From Epsilonproteobacteria bacterium UBA6211 (GTDB lineage Bacteria; Campylobacterota; Campylobacteria; Campylobacterales; Arcobacteraceae): a stretch of 64,000 nucleotides of DNA. This document shows, in pieces, positions 8,661-16,882 of this stretch. The stretch spans positions 22,847-86,846 of the forward strand of contig DISL01000037.1 of assembly GCA_002421845.1 (NCBI GenBank). Reading direction: 5' to 3'. Position 1 is the first letter of the stretch. Each line of letters opens with the position of its first letter. The notes beneath the pieces are model-generated. The model was not told the DNA's origin. It ran no database searches and worked only from the letters and a program-made list of their open reading frames with translations. A program made the translations under genes and the position numbers.

Positions 8661-9887
8661 ATGAAACCAGTACTTATCAAAGAAGATTTATATTTTATAG
8701 GTGTATTTGACCCTGATATTAGGACATTTGATATTATTATGAAGACTGCAAATGGGAGTAGTTACAACGCTTATTTACTCAAAACCGATGATGGGGTAGT
8801 GATATTTGATGGAGTTAAAGAGGGGTTTGGTGATGAGTATTTTGCCAAAATAGAGTCTCTTTGTAGCTATGATGAAATCAAATACATAATAGTTCACCAC
8901 CTAGAACCTGACCACAGCGGTACATTGCCAGAGCTTACAAAAAGGGCAAAAAATGCCAAGCTTATGATGTCACCTCAAGCAAATCTGATGATAAAAGCGG
9001 TAGTTCACGCATCTGAAATCTCTTTTGAGACGGTTTGGAGCGAAAAATCTATCCAAATAGGTGGAAAGACTATCAAGTTTTTAAGCACTCCTTACCTTCA
9101 CTGGCCAGAAACCATAAGTAGTGTTTTGGTGGAAGATAAAGTGCTTTTTAGCGGTGATGTTTTCGGAAGTCATTATTATGATAAGAAGATTTTTGATGAT
9201 GTGGTAGGGGATTTTGACTATGCCTTTAAGTATTATTACGACCATATTATGAGACCTTTTAAAAGGCATGTATTGAACGCTTTGAAGCTATATGCAGGTG
9301 AAAATATAGAGCTAATAGCACCGCTTCACGGACCAATAATCAGACAAAACCCTCTCAAATACATCAACCTTTACAAATCATGGAGTGAACAAAAAGGGAT
9401 ATTTGGCGGTAAAGGTGACAAAAAAACCATATCTATTTTTTATCTCACAAGCTACAAAAACACAAAAGATATGGCTGAAAGTATAGAACTAGGATGCGAA
9501 AGTGAGCCAAATGTGGTAGTAAATGTATATGATTTGGCGTCATTAGAAGAAAACAATGTACTAAATCTACTAGAAGAGAGTGACGGAATACTAATAGGCA
9601 CACCTACAATCAACGGCGATGCACCCAAACCTGCATGGGATGCTTTGAGCTGTATGATGTTGCTTGAAAAAACAGGCAAAACAGGAGGAGCATTTGGTAG
9701 CTACGGATGGAGTGGTGAAGCACCAAATATGATAAACGATAGAATGAAAGCCTTGAAATTCCGTGTACCCCTAGAGCCTTTGAAAATCAAACTAATCCCA
9801 ACACAAGATGAGCTTGATAAGGCTTACGAGTTCGGTAAAGAGTTTGCCCAGATTGTCAATGGGAAGATGGTGGAGATGGATATGTAG
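8661..9887 (+). CDS. Flavodiiron protein (A-type flavoprotein, FprA-like)
   Basis: 408 residues. The N-terminal metallo-beta-lactamase-like domain (1-245) holds all expected diiron ligands: H80-x-E82-x-D84-H85 in HHLEPDHSG, H147, D166 and H223. A flavodoxin domain follows (about 250-400) with the FMN loops TSYKNTKDMAES and IGTPTINGDAPKPAWDAL. Flavodiiron proteins reduce O2 to water and/or NO to N2O in the cytoplasm. There is no rubredoxin extension, so a separate donor is needed. The upstream sigma-54-like promoter would place it with nitrogen fixation, where O2 removal would protect nitrogenase; that link is inference. Confidence 0.9.
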   Translation: MKPVLIKEDLYFIGVFDPDIRTFDIIMKTANGSSYNAYLLKTDDGVVIFDGVKEGFGDEYFAKIESLCSYDEIKYIIVHHLEPDHSGTLPELTKRAKNAKLMMSPQANLMIKAVVHASEISFETVWSEKSIQIGGKTIKFLSTPYLHWPETISSVLVEDKVLFSGDVFGSHYYDKKIFDDVVGDFDYAFKYYYDHIMRPFKRHVLNALKLYAGENIELIAPLHGPIIRQNPLKYINLYKSWSEQKGIFGGKGDKKTISIFYLTSYKNTKDMAESIELGCESEPNVVVNVYDLASLEENNVLNLLEESDGILIGTPTINGDAPKPAWDALSCMMLLEKTGKTGGAFGSYGWSGEAPNMINDRMKALKFRVPLEPLKIKLIPTQDELDKAYEFGKEFAQIVNGKMVEMDM

Positions 9888-9944
9888 TAGTGAAAGCTGT
9901 CCCCATTTTTCATTTTTATACTCCTTGACACACATAAAGTTGAA

Positions 9945-9970
9945 GCTGTGCTTCGCAAACGAAGCGCAGC
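9945..9970. repeat. GC-rich attC-like hairpin
   Basis: Arms GCTGTGCTTCG (9945-9955) and CGAAGCGCAGC (9960-9970) pair at 10 of 11 positions around a 4-base loop. Its base composition is unlike the AT-rich surroundings. It lies downstream of the minus-strand gene at 9998-10696 whose stop is in GGCTAAC, where the folded part of an attC site would be expected. Confidence 0.5.
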
Positions 9971-9997
9971 GTAGTTTGCTTCTGAACGATCGCCTTG

Positions 9998-10696
9998 TTA
10001 GCCATTTATGCCTTTCCGTATCTTCATGTCAAATATTAAACTGGCTATTTCATCAGTAAAAAGAGAAATATAGTCGTCTTTTAAACCTCTTGAACTGCTC
10101 GGGTGTGGCATAGAAATTACATTGCACTTTTCAAACTGTTGAAAGCCAATTTTAAATCTTCGACCCGAAAACGGCTTTTGTACTATGTCTGGTTTTGCCA
10201 TAGGTGGACCCATTACATCAGAGAATCTTTCTAATACTTTTGGACTCTGTAGTATATTTATCATTTCGGAACCCATAAAAAAGATTAGGCTTGGTTCAAA
10301 AGCTTTAAGATGGGAAATGAAATTGTCTAGTTGCTCAGGATTTGTTAACTTCTGGAAATAATTATCGGTGATTTTATGACCATCAGTATTACACCAATTC
10401 GTTTGAATAATGCATTTTTCAAAATCTCCCCCAAGTGCTTCTCGACTTAAACGATGCCCCCACAATTCAAACCATTTAACAATTCTTCTGTCATATCTCC
10501 AAGCAAATGCTCTTTTTCCATGTGCTGGTGATTTATTTGAAAATATTGTCACCGCATCTTTTTCGTAAAATATATCCTCGCCTGACTCAACCAGTTTTTG
10601 GTCTTCCTCACTAAATCCCCACTCATAACCGCAGATCATCAGTCCATTCTTATCGTTAAAACCATGGAAAATGCTATTCCCAATGTTTAGCTCCAT
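9998..10696 (-). CDS. Uracil-DNA-glycosylase-fold-like protein in cassette
   Basis: 232 residues; the start at 10696 has GGAGG upstream. The opening G-L-M-I-C-G-Y-E-W-G-F segment resembles the first strand and loop of the uracil-DNA glycosylase superfamily, and the late NVISMPHPSSSRGLKDDYI resembles its H-P-S loop. FMGSEMINIL in the middle fits the third strand region. The canonical Ung water-activating motif is not present, so activity is uncertain; a typical ung exists at 30121-30795. The stop codon falls within an attC-type box and the upstream region repeats at 28.0 and 28.85 kb, so this is probably transferred cargo. Confidence 0.45.
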   Translation of the reverse strand: MELNIGNSIFHGFNDKNGLMICGYEWGFSEEDQKLVESGEDIFYEKDAVTIFSNKSPAHGKRAFAWRYDRRIVKWFELWGHRLSREALGGDFEKCIIQTNWCNTDGHKITDNYFQKLTNPEQLDNFISHLKAFEPSLIFFMGSEMINILQSPKVLERFSDVMGPPMAKPDIVQKPFSGRRFKIGFQQFEKCNVISMPHPSSSRGLKDDYISLFTDEIASLIFDMKIRKGING

Positions 10697-10721
10697 TAAG
10701 CCTCCTAGTGGCTAACTATTT

Positions 10722-10858
10722 ATTGAACCTACATTGTATATAAAACACCCTTAAAATCAATAAATAACATACATAAAATGTCATATATCAAAACAACGAG
10801 AAACACCTTAAATAAAGTATTCTTGAATTATTTCACTATAAAAAACATTGCAATTTCA
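10722..10858 (-). repeat. Upstream repeat, copy 1 of 3
   Basis: Shares a core of about 100 bases with 27960-28095 and 28800-28930. Blocks in order are CTTTATTTAAGGTGT, GTTTTGATATATG, TATGTTATTTATT, ATTTTAAGG and TATATACAATGT. A promoter-like TTGATT-N16-TACAAT falls inside. It ends just before the GTTAGCC box of the lone gene at 9998-10696 and points into it. Confidence 0.6.
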
Positions 10859-11028
10859 AGGAAAGTCTGCTAAAGCAACTGCTATTGATATTTTGAATAA
10901 TGTCTTTACAATAAAGAAAAAATATGATATAACTTTCCTTGTAAAAAAGAAAGAGTAATGGTGCTTACGATATAACCTTAAAACTCCAAGTTCGTCACTC
11001 TGCTCCTAAATCTCATATTTATAGATAT

Positions 11029-11059
11029 TCTAGATTCAGTGTCAAGCACGGAATGACAG
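11029..11059. repeat. Short dispersed palindrome (REP-like)
   Basis: TCTAGATTCAGTGTCAAGCA followed by CGGAATGACAG forms an imperfect hairpin around CAAG-type loops. It relates to the elements at 27876-27905 and 28720-28745 (TCACTCTGAACTTGATTCAG...). Extragenic repeats of this style are widely scattered in bacterial genomes; no gene association is evident. Confidence 0.5.
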
Positions 11060-11078
11060 TTTTATTTACTTTCTAATT

Positions 11079-11267
11079 TTAAGAGAGTTTAATATCCTTT
11101 AAAATTACAGTCAACTCATTATTCAATCCATTTATTTTGGATATAACTTCACTTCTTGTTTTTTCATCAAGGCTAAATCTTGAGTCGATGAATTCGTATA
11201 TTTTGAAAGTATCTGTGAAGATTGTACCCATCAAATCTTGTTTTATTTTTTCTTCTATTTTTCCCAT
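11079..11267 (-). CDS. Small hypothetical protein (62 aa)
   Basis: A short protein with a good ribosome site (AAAGGATAACTT before ATG). Predicted mostly helical and charged (MGKIEEKIKQDLMGTIF, then FSLDEKTRSEVISKINGLNN). No membrane segment or recognised motif. It is divergent from the nitrogenase-associated ArsC-like gene, 79 bases away, where a sigma-54 promoter faces the other direction. A role in the nif region is possible only by location. The start signal makes it more likely real than a chance frame. Confidence 0.5.
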   Translation of the reverse strand: MGKIEEKIKQDLMGTIFTDTFKIYEFIDSRFSLDEKTRSEVISKINGLNNELTVILKDIKLS

Positions 11268-11308
11268 AAGTTATCCTTTGGACTAATAATGCATAAACTA
11301 TACCAAAT

Positions 11309-11324
11309 AGGTACACTTCTTGCA
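11309..11324 (+). promoter_or_regulatory. Candidate sigma-54 promoter for ArsC-like nif protein
   Basis: AGGTACACTTCTTGCA: GG at 11310-11311, GC at 11322-11323, ten bases apart, with TTGCA at -12. It lies 23 bases upstream of the chosen ATG, the normal distance for a short leader. Confidence 0.6.
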
Positions 11325-11346
11325 TATTGTTGGGCAAAGGAGTAAT

Positions 11347-11766
11347 ATGAAATTTACTAACTACAATATAACTTTTTATGAAAAACCAGGATGTGCTGGG
11401 AACAAAAAGCAAAAAGAGATACTTAGCTTAAACGGTCTATCATTTCATATCAAAAGTATCCTTGATACACATTGGACTTCCGATACTCTAGCACCATTTT
11501 TTTATGGACTTGATAAGCATGAGATTATCAATCAATTCGCCCCTCAAATCAAAAACAATGAAATAAATATAAATGATTATTCAAAAGAAGAGCTTGTAGA
11601 TATAATGTGCCAAAATCCTATACTTATCAAACGCCCATTGTTACAAATAGGGGGTCATTATATTTGCGGTTTTGATATTCCAAAAATCAATGCACTTCTT
11701 GGGATAGAGATATGCGAACATATCTCCTTATCCACTTGCCAAAAAAGCGATTGCATACCATCATAG
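11347..11766 (+). CDS. Nitrogenase-associated ArsC/Spx-like protein
   Basis: 139 residues from the ATG at 11347 (AAAGGAG ribosome site); an upstream in-frame ATG at 11320 would place the start between the sigma-54 promoter elements. The thioredoxin-like ArsC/Spx fold opens with FYEKPGCAGNKKQKEIL, where only one Cys of the usual C-x-x-C remains. RPLLQIGGHYICGFD is the conserved second half. This matches the small family annotated 'nitrogenase-associated protein', seen in nif clusters. Proposed roles are redox or metal-related and unproven. Convergent with the Cache-CheW gene, stops 3 bases apart. Confidence 0.78.
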   Translation: MKFTNYNITFYEKPGCAGNKKQKEILSLNGLSFHIKSILDTHWTSDTLAPFFYGLDKHEIINQFAPQIKNNEININDYSKEELVDIMCQNPILIKRPLLQIGGHYICGFDIPKINALLGIEICEHISLSTCQKSDCIPS

Positions 11767-11768
11767 TA

Positions 11769-14273
11769 TTATAGCTTCGAAATCTTTTCTATATTCAAAA
11801 TAGTCAATAACTGCTCCTCTTTCACATCTTTTGGCGGTATTACTATACTTTGAGATAGCATTCCTGCACCTATTAAGTGGTCGTCAAGTTTTGATATTTT
11901 GTTTTTTGGAACGGATACAATCTCTCCAAGTTTGTCGGCTAAAATACCTATAGTATGGTCGTATGAAGAGTTTTTGTATCTTATGATGATAATATCTTTT
12001 GTATCTTTCATAAAAACACTATTTTTTATAAAATGGGTAATATCAAGGACGCTTACTATATTTTCTTTGTACAAAACCGTACCTTTGAAATGATGATTTG
12101 AATCCATAGTAATAGGAGTTTGCAATGAGTCTATATCGAGCGATTCTACAACATCTTTTGCATCTACTCCTATCCATTTATTACCTATATAAAATGTTGC
12201 TATATCTATATAATCGGCATCAATATCATTATAATGGTAGTAGTGATTTTTGGTATTCAAGTTTTTTAAAATATCTTGGTTCGCATCACCGCCATAAATA
12301 AATACAAATGACAAAATATCATTTTGATAGTTATCATCTTTACCTTTGTACTCTCTATAACCTTTTGAACAGCTACAGCCTACTATGTAGTAAATATCTC
12401 CTATTTTAACTATTTTTGACATTGTTTGGTTGTTTTTGAGGTCAAAAAAATCATTATCAATATTGAGTTTTGAACCTATTTGAAATTGTTCATTTGTGGA
12501 AGCAATTATTTTTTGATTTTTCTTTTCTACAAACATAGCAAACATTTGCTCATCCGTAATGTTTTTTGGTAAAGAATCCCTAAGCATAGCATGAAATTGT
12601 GTAGTAGAGTCAAAAACAATAGCAATCCCACCTACAACCGTATCATTTTCATCATGAAGTATTGAGGCATTATAAATATAAGAATATGAATTGTCATATA
12701 GATAACTTTGTTCAAATTCACTTACACAATATTTAGATGTATCTTGTATATTTAGTGTATGTTTAGCCCATTCTTGAGAAAGTTCAGTGCCTATGAGTGA
12801 AGAGTCTTTGTTGGAAACTGCAATGATAGTTTTGTTTTTATCGTAAATGATAATGTTTGAATACACAGTATAAAGTGAGTTGATGTATTCTAAAATATCT
12901 TTTAGTGTACCTGAATTTTGGTTGTAGCTTAGTGCTTGTCTTATGGCTGGAGTGAGTGCCCACCATCTACAGTCATTGGCTCTTTCATAAAGATTTCTAT
13001 CCATTATATCTATGCTAAGAGTCGCCAAAAATCCAACATCATCAAGCAATGCTTCCATAATAGTAAAGTTAAGATTTTTGATAGAATCTTCAAATAAAAC
13101 TTTTGTTTTTTCACCTGTAAATCTTATCTCTTTTAGGATTGATCTGGCAAATGACGATGAAGTGTTGCTAGTATTTGTTGATGAAAGTTTGATATTACCG
13201 TTCCATACGGTTCTGTTTAATTCAGCTTGTATTTTGTCGGCTTTGTCTGATATTTCAAGGAGTTCTTTTTCAAATAAATACTCATTTTGCATTATGATAG
13301 ATAAAATATCTTTGTTGATTTGTATTTCTTTTGAAGAACTTTTGAAAGCACTATCAAGTGGAATCATTATATGTCCAAGCCATCCTAGTCCATAAAATCC
13401 CTCATAGCCGTTTGTTTTGCAAGTTTTTGCTATATAATCTCTTCCGGCAAAAGATATAATTTTAAATTCACTGTTTGTATCGGTATTAAAATATACACCG
13501 CTTGGGATATGGTAAGAGTCACTAGATGCTATTACTTTTCCGTCTATATCAAGGAGCATAATAACAGCCTTTGAGTTTGGCTTTGATAGATTCCTAAAAA
13601 TCATCTCCATTTCATTTTCAAACTTGAAACTAAGTGCTAAATATCCCAAAATTGATTTATCTTCGTCTTCTACTTTGTAGCTATAAACAAGGGAATTTTG
13701 TTTGTTTGGGATAAAGTCATGATGTTTGAAAGTCTCTACATAATTGTTTTTTGTGGTTTTACACATGCTAACTATCTCATCATTGCTATACTCACAAGCA
13801 TCTTGACTAAGTCTGCAAACGATTTTGCTATCTTTGTCAAATAAAATCACATCGTCATATACGGAATATTTTGATGTATATTCTTTGAATCTAAGTTTCA
13901 GTAAATTGTATGAAGTTATATCGGAACTGTTTTCTTTTAGGAATCTTATTATTGCACCGTCTGTTGATAAAAATCCTATATCTGCCGTTCTTTCAAATAA
14001 GTTTCTTATAACAATATCAACGGTAACTTGAGCTATAGATGTCATCTCATCAACAGTTTTTTTGATAGTTTTTGTTGATAACTGGGCGATTAGTTCTTTT
14101 GTGAGGTCGTTAAAACTATGTTGAGTTTTACTCATATCCGTAGTGGTATTGCCTAATTGACCAAGAAGTGTAAGCTGAGACCATGTTTTGTTTAGTTCTT
14201 CTAAATCAGAACTGAACTTGTTTATATGTTTCATATTCTCAATAAGTTCTGTTGTATCAACTTTATTAGGCAT
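11769..14273 (-). CDS. Second soluble Cache-like/CheW sensor, nif-linked
   Basis: 834 residues; ATG at 14273 chosen because AGGAG lies 8 bases upstream (an in-frame GTG at 14282 is too close). It is co-linear with the protein at 265-2814 throughout: RNLYERTADIGFLSTD, the repeated DRNLYERANDCRWWALT, VEKKNQKIIASTNEQFQIG and the CheW-like end FYIGNKWIGVDAKDVVE. No membrane segments. The key difference is its own sigma-54-type promoter at 14301-14316, putting it in the nitrogen-fixation regulon. It may feed redox or nitrogen status into chemotaxis when fixing nitrogen. Ligand unknown. Confidence 0.75.
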   Translation of the reverse strand: MPNKVDTTELIENMKHINKFSSDLEELNKTWSQLTLLGQLGNTTTDMSKTQHSFNDLTKELIAQLSTKTIKKTVDEMTSIAQVTVDIVIRNLFERTADIGFLSTDGAIIRFLKENSSDITSYNLLKLRFKEYTSKYSVYDDVILFDKDSKIVCRLSQDACEYSNDEIVSMCKTTKNNYVETFKHHDFIPNKQNSLVYSYKVEDEDKSILGYLALSFKFENEMEMIFRNLSKPNSKAVIMLLDIDGKVIASSDSYHIPSGVYFNTDTNSEFKIISFAGRDYIAKTCKTNGYEGFYGLGWLGHIMIPLDSAFKSSSKEIQINKDILSIIMQNEYLFEKELLEISDKADKIQAELNRTVWNGNIKLSSTNTSNTSSSFARSILKEIRFTGEKTKVLFEDSIKNLNFTIMEALLDDVGFLATLSIDIMDRNLYERANDCRWWALTPAIRQALSYNQNSGTLKDILEYINSLYTVYSNIIIYDKNKTIIAVSNKDSSLIGTELSQEWAKHTLNIQDTSKYCVSEFEQSYLYDNSYSYIYNASILHDENDTVVGGIAIVFDSTTQFHAMLRDSLPKNITDEQMFAMFVEKKNQKIIASTNEQFQIGSKLNIDNDFFDLKNNQTMSKIVKIGDIYYIVGCSCSKGYREYKGKDDNYQNDILSFVFIYGGDANQDILKNLNTKNHYYHYNDIDADYIDIATFYIGNKWIGVDAKDVVESLDIDSLQTPITMDSNHHFKGTVLYKENIVSVLDITHFIKNSVFMKDTKDIIIIRYKNSSYDHTIGILADKLGEIVSVPKNKISKLDDHLIGAGMLSQSIVIPPKDVKEEQLLTILNIEKISKL

Positions 14274-14300
14274 AGCATACACTCCTTTTTAAGAAGGATA

Positions 14301-14316
14301 TGCAATTTTCATACCA
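14301..14316 (-). promoter_or_regulatory. Candidate sigma-54 promoter for Cache-CheW gene
   Basis: On the minus strand TGGTATGAAAATTGCA: GG at 14315-14314 and GC at 14303-14302 with ten bases between, T before GG and TTGCA at -12. It is a strong match, 27 bases upstream of the start, and follows a terminator hairpin, so the gene is its own unit. Confidence 0.65.
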
Positions 14317-14338
14317 TAGAATAAAAATTAAATAAATA

Positions 14339-14359
14339 ATACCGAGTTAAACTCGATAT
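14339..14359 (-). terminator. Rho-independent terminator after ferredoxin gene
   Basis: ATACCGAGTT/AACTCGATAT pair at 9 of 10 positions with a one-base loop, directly after the ferredoxin stop. On the minus strand T-rich sequence follows. It separates the ferredoxin from the sigma-54-driven Cache-CheW gene. Confidence 0.6.
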
Positions 14360-14365
14360 TATTCA

Positions 14366-14749
14366 TTATACGGCTACATTAGCTTCTGATTTTCTCAAAT
14401 CCATAGAAATATCTTCTTTGAAAGGCATCTCTTTTTGATCAGGTGTCATAAGAACATCTTTTTTCTTATTGATTCTGATTTTGTATTTGTTGCTTTCGTG
14501 ACCTTCAAGATAGTAGCTATTAAACTCCATAGTATAAGGCATATCCCATACTATAGCACCTTCAGTCGGACAGGCTTCGGCACATCTTGGTACATCTGCA
14601 TGACCAACACACTCTACGCAACTTTCAGGTTTTACATAATAGTAATCTTCTTCAGTCGGGTTTGTATCGTTATCTACGATAGCCTCCACCGGACATTCAC
14701 TTAGACACGCGTCACAACTTATACACTCAGTAGTAATTCTTACAGCCAT
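14366..14749 (-). CDS. nif-associated 2[4Fe-4S] ferredoxin
   Basis: 127 residues. Cluster ligands are C-I-S-C-D-A-C-L-S-E-C-P near residues 9-18 and a second set with a stretched loop (C-V-E-C-V-G-H-A-D-V-P-R-C-A-E-A-C-P), typical of FdxN-type ferredoxins in nif clusters. A ~60-residue tail follows and includes D-M-P-Y-T. It is paralogous to the ferredoxin at 31427-31804 (same IVWDMPYT and tail). It carries electrons to nitrogenase or to NifB chemistry in the cytoplasm. A sigma-54 promoter overlaps the end of clpX and a heptamer hairpin lies in the leader. Confidence 0.88.
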   Translation of the reverse strand: MAVRITTECISCDACLSECPVEAIVDNDTNPTEEDYYYVKPESCVECVGHADVPRCAEACPTEGAIVWDMPYTMEFNSYYLEGHESNKYKIRINKKKDVLMTPDQKEMPFKEDISMDLRKSEANVAV

Positions 14750-14767
14750 TTTTAATCCTTTTTTTAG

Positions 14768-14841
14768 TGATTCGTAAATCGTGAGTCGTTAGTGGTATTT
14801 ATCTTTTCAAATCACGACTTACGACTTACTACTCACGATTT
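14768..14841. repeat. Heptamer hairpin repeat, copy H1
   Basis: Left arm has GATTCGTAAATCGTGAGTCG; right arm has CACGACTTACGACTTACTAC with CTCACGATT after it. The arms are built from degenerate 7-base units of type TCGTRAG and fold back on each other. It lies in the leader of the ferredoxin gene, just upstream of its ribosome site. Related copies: 24864, 31357, 50106, 63439. Confidence 0.75.
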
Positions 14842-14853
14842 TAAAAAAATCTA

Positions 14854-14869
14854 TGCAATTCCTATACCG
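14854..14869 (-). promoter_or_regulatory. Candidate sigma-54 promoter for ferredoxin gene
   Basis: Minus strand CGGTATAGGAATTGCA: GG at 14868-14867, GC at 14856-14855, ten bases apart, TTGCA at -12. It overlaps the last codons of clpX, so the ferredoxin can be expressed separately from SIR2-clpX. Confidence 0.55.
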
Positions 14870-16094
14870 TAGCAACGGCTATTTTCATCTCTTTGTCATC
14901 GTTTTGCTCTACTTTTTCATCAAATACAAGCAATGCTTCGCTAACACCCTCTATAAACTCTTTTGTTATAGTGCATTTAGTGAGGTTGTCAAGGCTTGGT
15001 AATTCATAGCTAAGCGGAAGCATGATTTGTTCTACTATACCTCTAAGCCCTCTTGCTCCCACGCCACGGTCTAGTGCCATTTGAGCTATAAGTTCTATGG
15101 CTTCATCTTCATATACAAGCTCACACCCGTCAAGTTCAAACAATGCTATATACTGGCTAAGTAGTGCATTTTTTGGTTCTTTTAGTATTCTTATCAAATC
15201 ATCCAAAGTCAGCTCTTCAAGCTTTGCAATGACTGGAATCCTACCTACGAATTCAGGTATAAGTCCGTAATTTATCAAATCTTTTGGGGTTAGCGGTTTT
15301 TGTTTTTTCTCTTCGTCTTTGCTCAAAAATCCCATTTTGGAAGATTTTTCATCTTTTTTTTCTAGCCCTACAAAAGCCCCACCGCATATAAAAAGGACAT
15401 GACTCGTATCAAAAAGTATATTGTCGCTTGTGGATGATTTTTTGCCCTTTTGCGGTACGTACATTTGTGTACCTTCTAGCATTTTAAGTAGTGCTTGTTG
15501 TACCCCTTCACCGCTTACATCTCTACCGCTACTTGCACTTCCCGCCATTTTGGCTATTTTGTCTATTTCATCGATATAGACTATCCCTTTTTGAGCTTTT
15601 TCCACATCAAAATCACTAGCACTAAGGAGTCTTGATAGTATCGACTCCACATCTTCACCCACATATCCGGCTTCTGTTAGACTTGTGGCATCTGCTATTG
15701 CAAAGGGGACATTTAGTATTTTTGCCAAAGATTTAGCAAGGAGCGTCTTACCGCTTCCGCTTGGTCCGATAAGCAAGATATTACTTTTTTCAAGTTCTAT
15801 TCCTCTAAAAGATGGTTTATCTATCCTTTTGTAGTGGTTATAAATAGCTACGCTTAAAGCTTTTTTGGCATCATCTTGACCTATTATATAGCTATCAAGA
15901 TACTCTTTGATTTGCTTTGGTACGGATAGTCCAAGGCTAAATTCTTCTTTTTGCTTTTTTAGGTTTTGTTTTTCTAGTACACTATGACACATACTTACGC
16001 ATTTATCACAAATACTCACTTCATCTACACTAAAAAGCTTATCTACCGCATTTATTGGACTACCGCAGAAATTGCATTTTCTTTCATCATTCAT
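14862..16094 (-). CDS. clpX: ClpX-type AAA+ unfoldase, nif-linked paralogue
   Basis: 410 residues with full ClpX architecture: zinc-binding domain (C7, C10, C29, C32), Walker A GPSGSGKT (110-117), Walker B VYIDEID, pore motif GYVGEDVE, and a ClpP-contact loop reading K-M-G-F in place of the usual I-G-F. ClpX unfolds substrates for ClpP. It overlaps the SIR2-like gene by four bases and sits between nif genes, so it is probably an extra copy. In Azotobacter a nif-linked ClpX2 is reported to limit NifB and NifEN levels, a likely parallel. Whether another clpX exists cannot be seen here. Confidence 0.88.
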   Translation of the reverse strand: MNDERKCNFCGSPINAVDKLFSVDEVSICDKCVSMCHSVLEKQNLKKQKEEFSLGLSVPKQIKEYLDSYIIGQDDAKKALSVAIYNHYKRIDKPSFRGIELEKSNILLIGPSGSGKTLLAKSLAKILNVPFAIADATSLTEAGYVGEDVESILSRLLSASDFDVEKAQKGIVYIDEIDKIAKMAGSASSGRDVSGEGVQQALLKMLEGTQMYVPQKGKKSSTSDNILFDTSHVLFICGGAFVGLEKKDEKSSKMGFLSKDEEKKQKPLTPKDLINYGLIPEFVGRIPVIAKLEELTLDDLIRILKEPKNALLSQYIALFELDGCELVYEDEAIELIAQMALDRGVGARGLRGIVEQIMLPLSYELPSLDNLTKCTITKEFIEGVSEALLVFDEKVEQNDDKEMKIAVATV

Positions 16095-16882
16095 GGTAAC
16101 TCTTTTATGTGAGTAAGTTTTTGATTTTCAAAAAACTTTTGCTCTTTTTTGGATAATTCATCTTTTGTATAGACTACATATCCACCGTTTCCTCCCAGTA
16201 TTATCTCATTTGCAACCATTCTAAAAGTATCTTTGTTGAAATCTACACCGACAAATAGATAGCTTTTGTTTTTTCTATACTCTTTGAGATAAGGAGGAAT
16301 AGCATATCCGCCCATCGCTTCAGTCAGCCAATCCACAAAATCGGCATCACTTACTATAAGAGATTTTTTCGGAGTAAGAGAACCCATAGGTTTGAAAAGT
16401 ATAGGTTTACTAATATCTAAGCTATCTTTTGTAGTTGATTTGTACGATGTACCGTCGTATTCATACACTTCAAATCTATCATCATATCCTATAACTCTAC
16501 TTGTTCCTAGTACCAAAAAATGTGGAGTGTCGGCATAAGCTTTTTGCAGACTATCATCTATATTTGTATCTATGACGTATTTTGGTTTGATTTGAGATAC
16601 TAAATCATATATTTGCGGGGTAGGGTAAGGGTTTTTGTAGATATTTTCTATCAAGTTTTCAAGATAAGCTCTCCCTTTTTTTTGCTCTATATTCATACAA
16701 GCACGGCTATATTCGTACATTAGTCTTTGTGGCATAGGCTTTCCATCGTTTATGCTAAGAATAAACGAGTCACTATCATAAGGAAGAGGTTGGTTTTGGG
16801 AGTTGTTAAGTCCTTTAAATACGCCAATTCCTATAAAAAGTACAATTTCATCCGATTTTATTTTTTCTACTAAGTTTTCCAT
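16091..16882 (-). CDS. SIR2-like domain protein, nif-linked
   Basis: 263 residues from the ATG at 16882 (AAAAGG seven bases upstream; the in-frame start at 16921 has no ribosome site). SIR2_2-type features: an opening strand-loop VLFIGIGVFKGL where the usual G-A-G-x-S is altered, YEYSRACMNIEQKKGRAYLENLI, and KPKYVIDTNIDDSLQKAY (the T-x-N-x-D NAD-site motif). The late YLFVGVDFNKDTFRM fits S-F-x-G-x-S-x-x-D. It may bind or hydrolyse NAD. Translationally coupled to clpX, which suggests a joint protein-quality or turnover role during nitrogen fixation; function not established. Confidence 0.65.
   Translation of the reverse strand: MENLVEKIKSDEIVLFIGIGVFKGLNNSQNQPLPYDSDSFILSINDGKPMPQRLMYEYSRACMNIEQKKGRAYLENLIENIYKNPYPTPQIYDLVSQIKPKYVIDTNIDDSLQKAYADTPHFLVLGTSRVIGYDDRFEVYEYDGTSYKSTTKDSLDISKPILFKPMGSLTPKKSLIVSDADFVDWLTEAMGGYAIPPYLKEYRKNKSYLFVGVDFNKDTFRMVANEIILGGNGGYVVYTKDELSKKEQKFFENQKLTHIKELP

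Larger units (their letters stand above)
9935..10715 (-). mobile_element. Solitary integron-type gene cassette (candidate)
   Basis: On the minus strand the unit opens with GTTAGCC (10716-10710) a few bases before the start codon and its gene stops inside GGCTAAC (10003-9997), the exact complement. That is the R-box arrangement of an attC site whose first box carries the stop codon. A GC-rich imperfect hairpin follows (9945-9970). No second downstream GTTRRRY box and no integrase are present, which fits one cassette inserted at a secondary site. The outer end (about 9935) is approximate. Confidence 0.4.
10717..11078. other. Intergenic region with shared repeat, palindrome and decayed frame
   Basis: No gene is supported here. 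Reading on the minus strand, 10722-10858 carries a promoter-containing repeat also found near 27940 and 28775. A plus-strand open frame at 10845-10958 (ends F-L-V-K-K-K-E) has no start or ribosome site and looks like a fragment. A short palindrome of the ATTC-x-GTG...CAC-x-GAAT type lies at 11029-11059. Confidence 0.5.

Noticed and set aside
10845..10958. Open frame ending F-L-V-K-K-K-E as a gene
   Set aside because: No start codon with ribosome site, an upstream stop in frame, and only ~38 codons; treated as a fragment.
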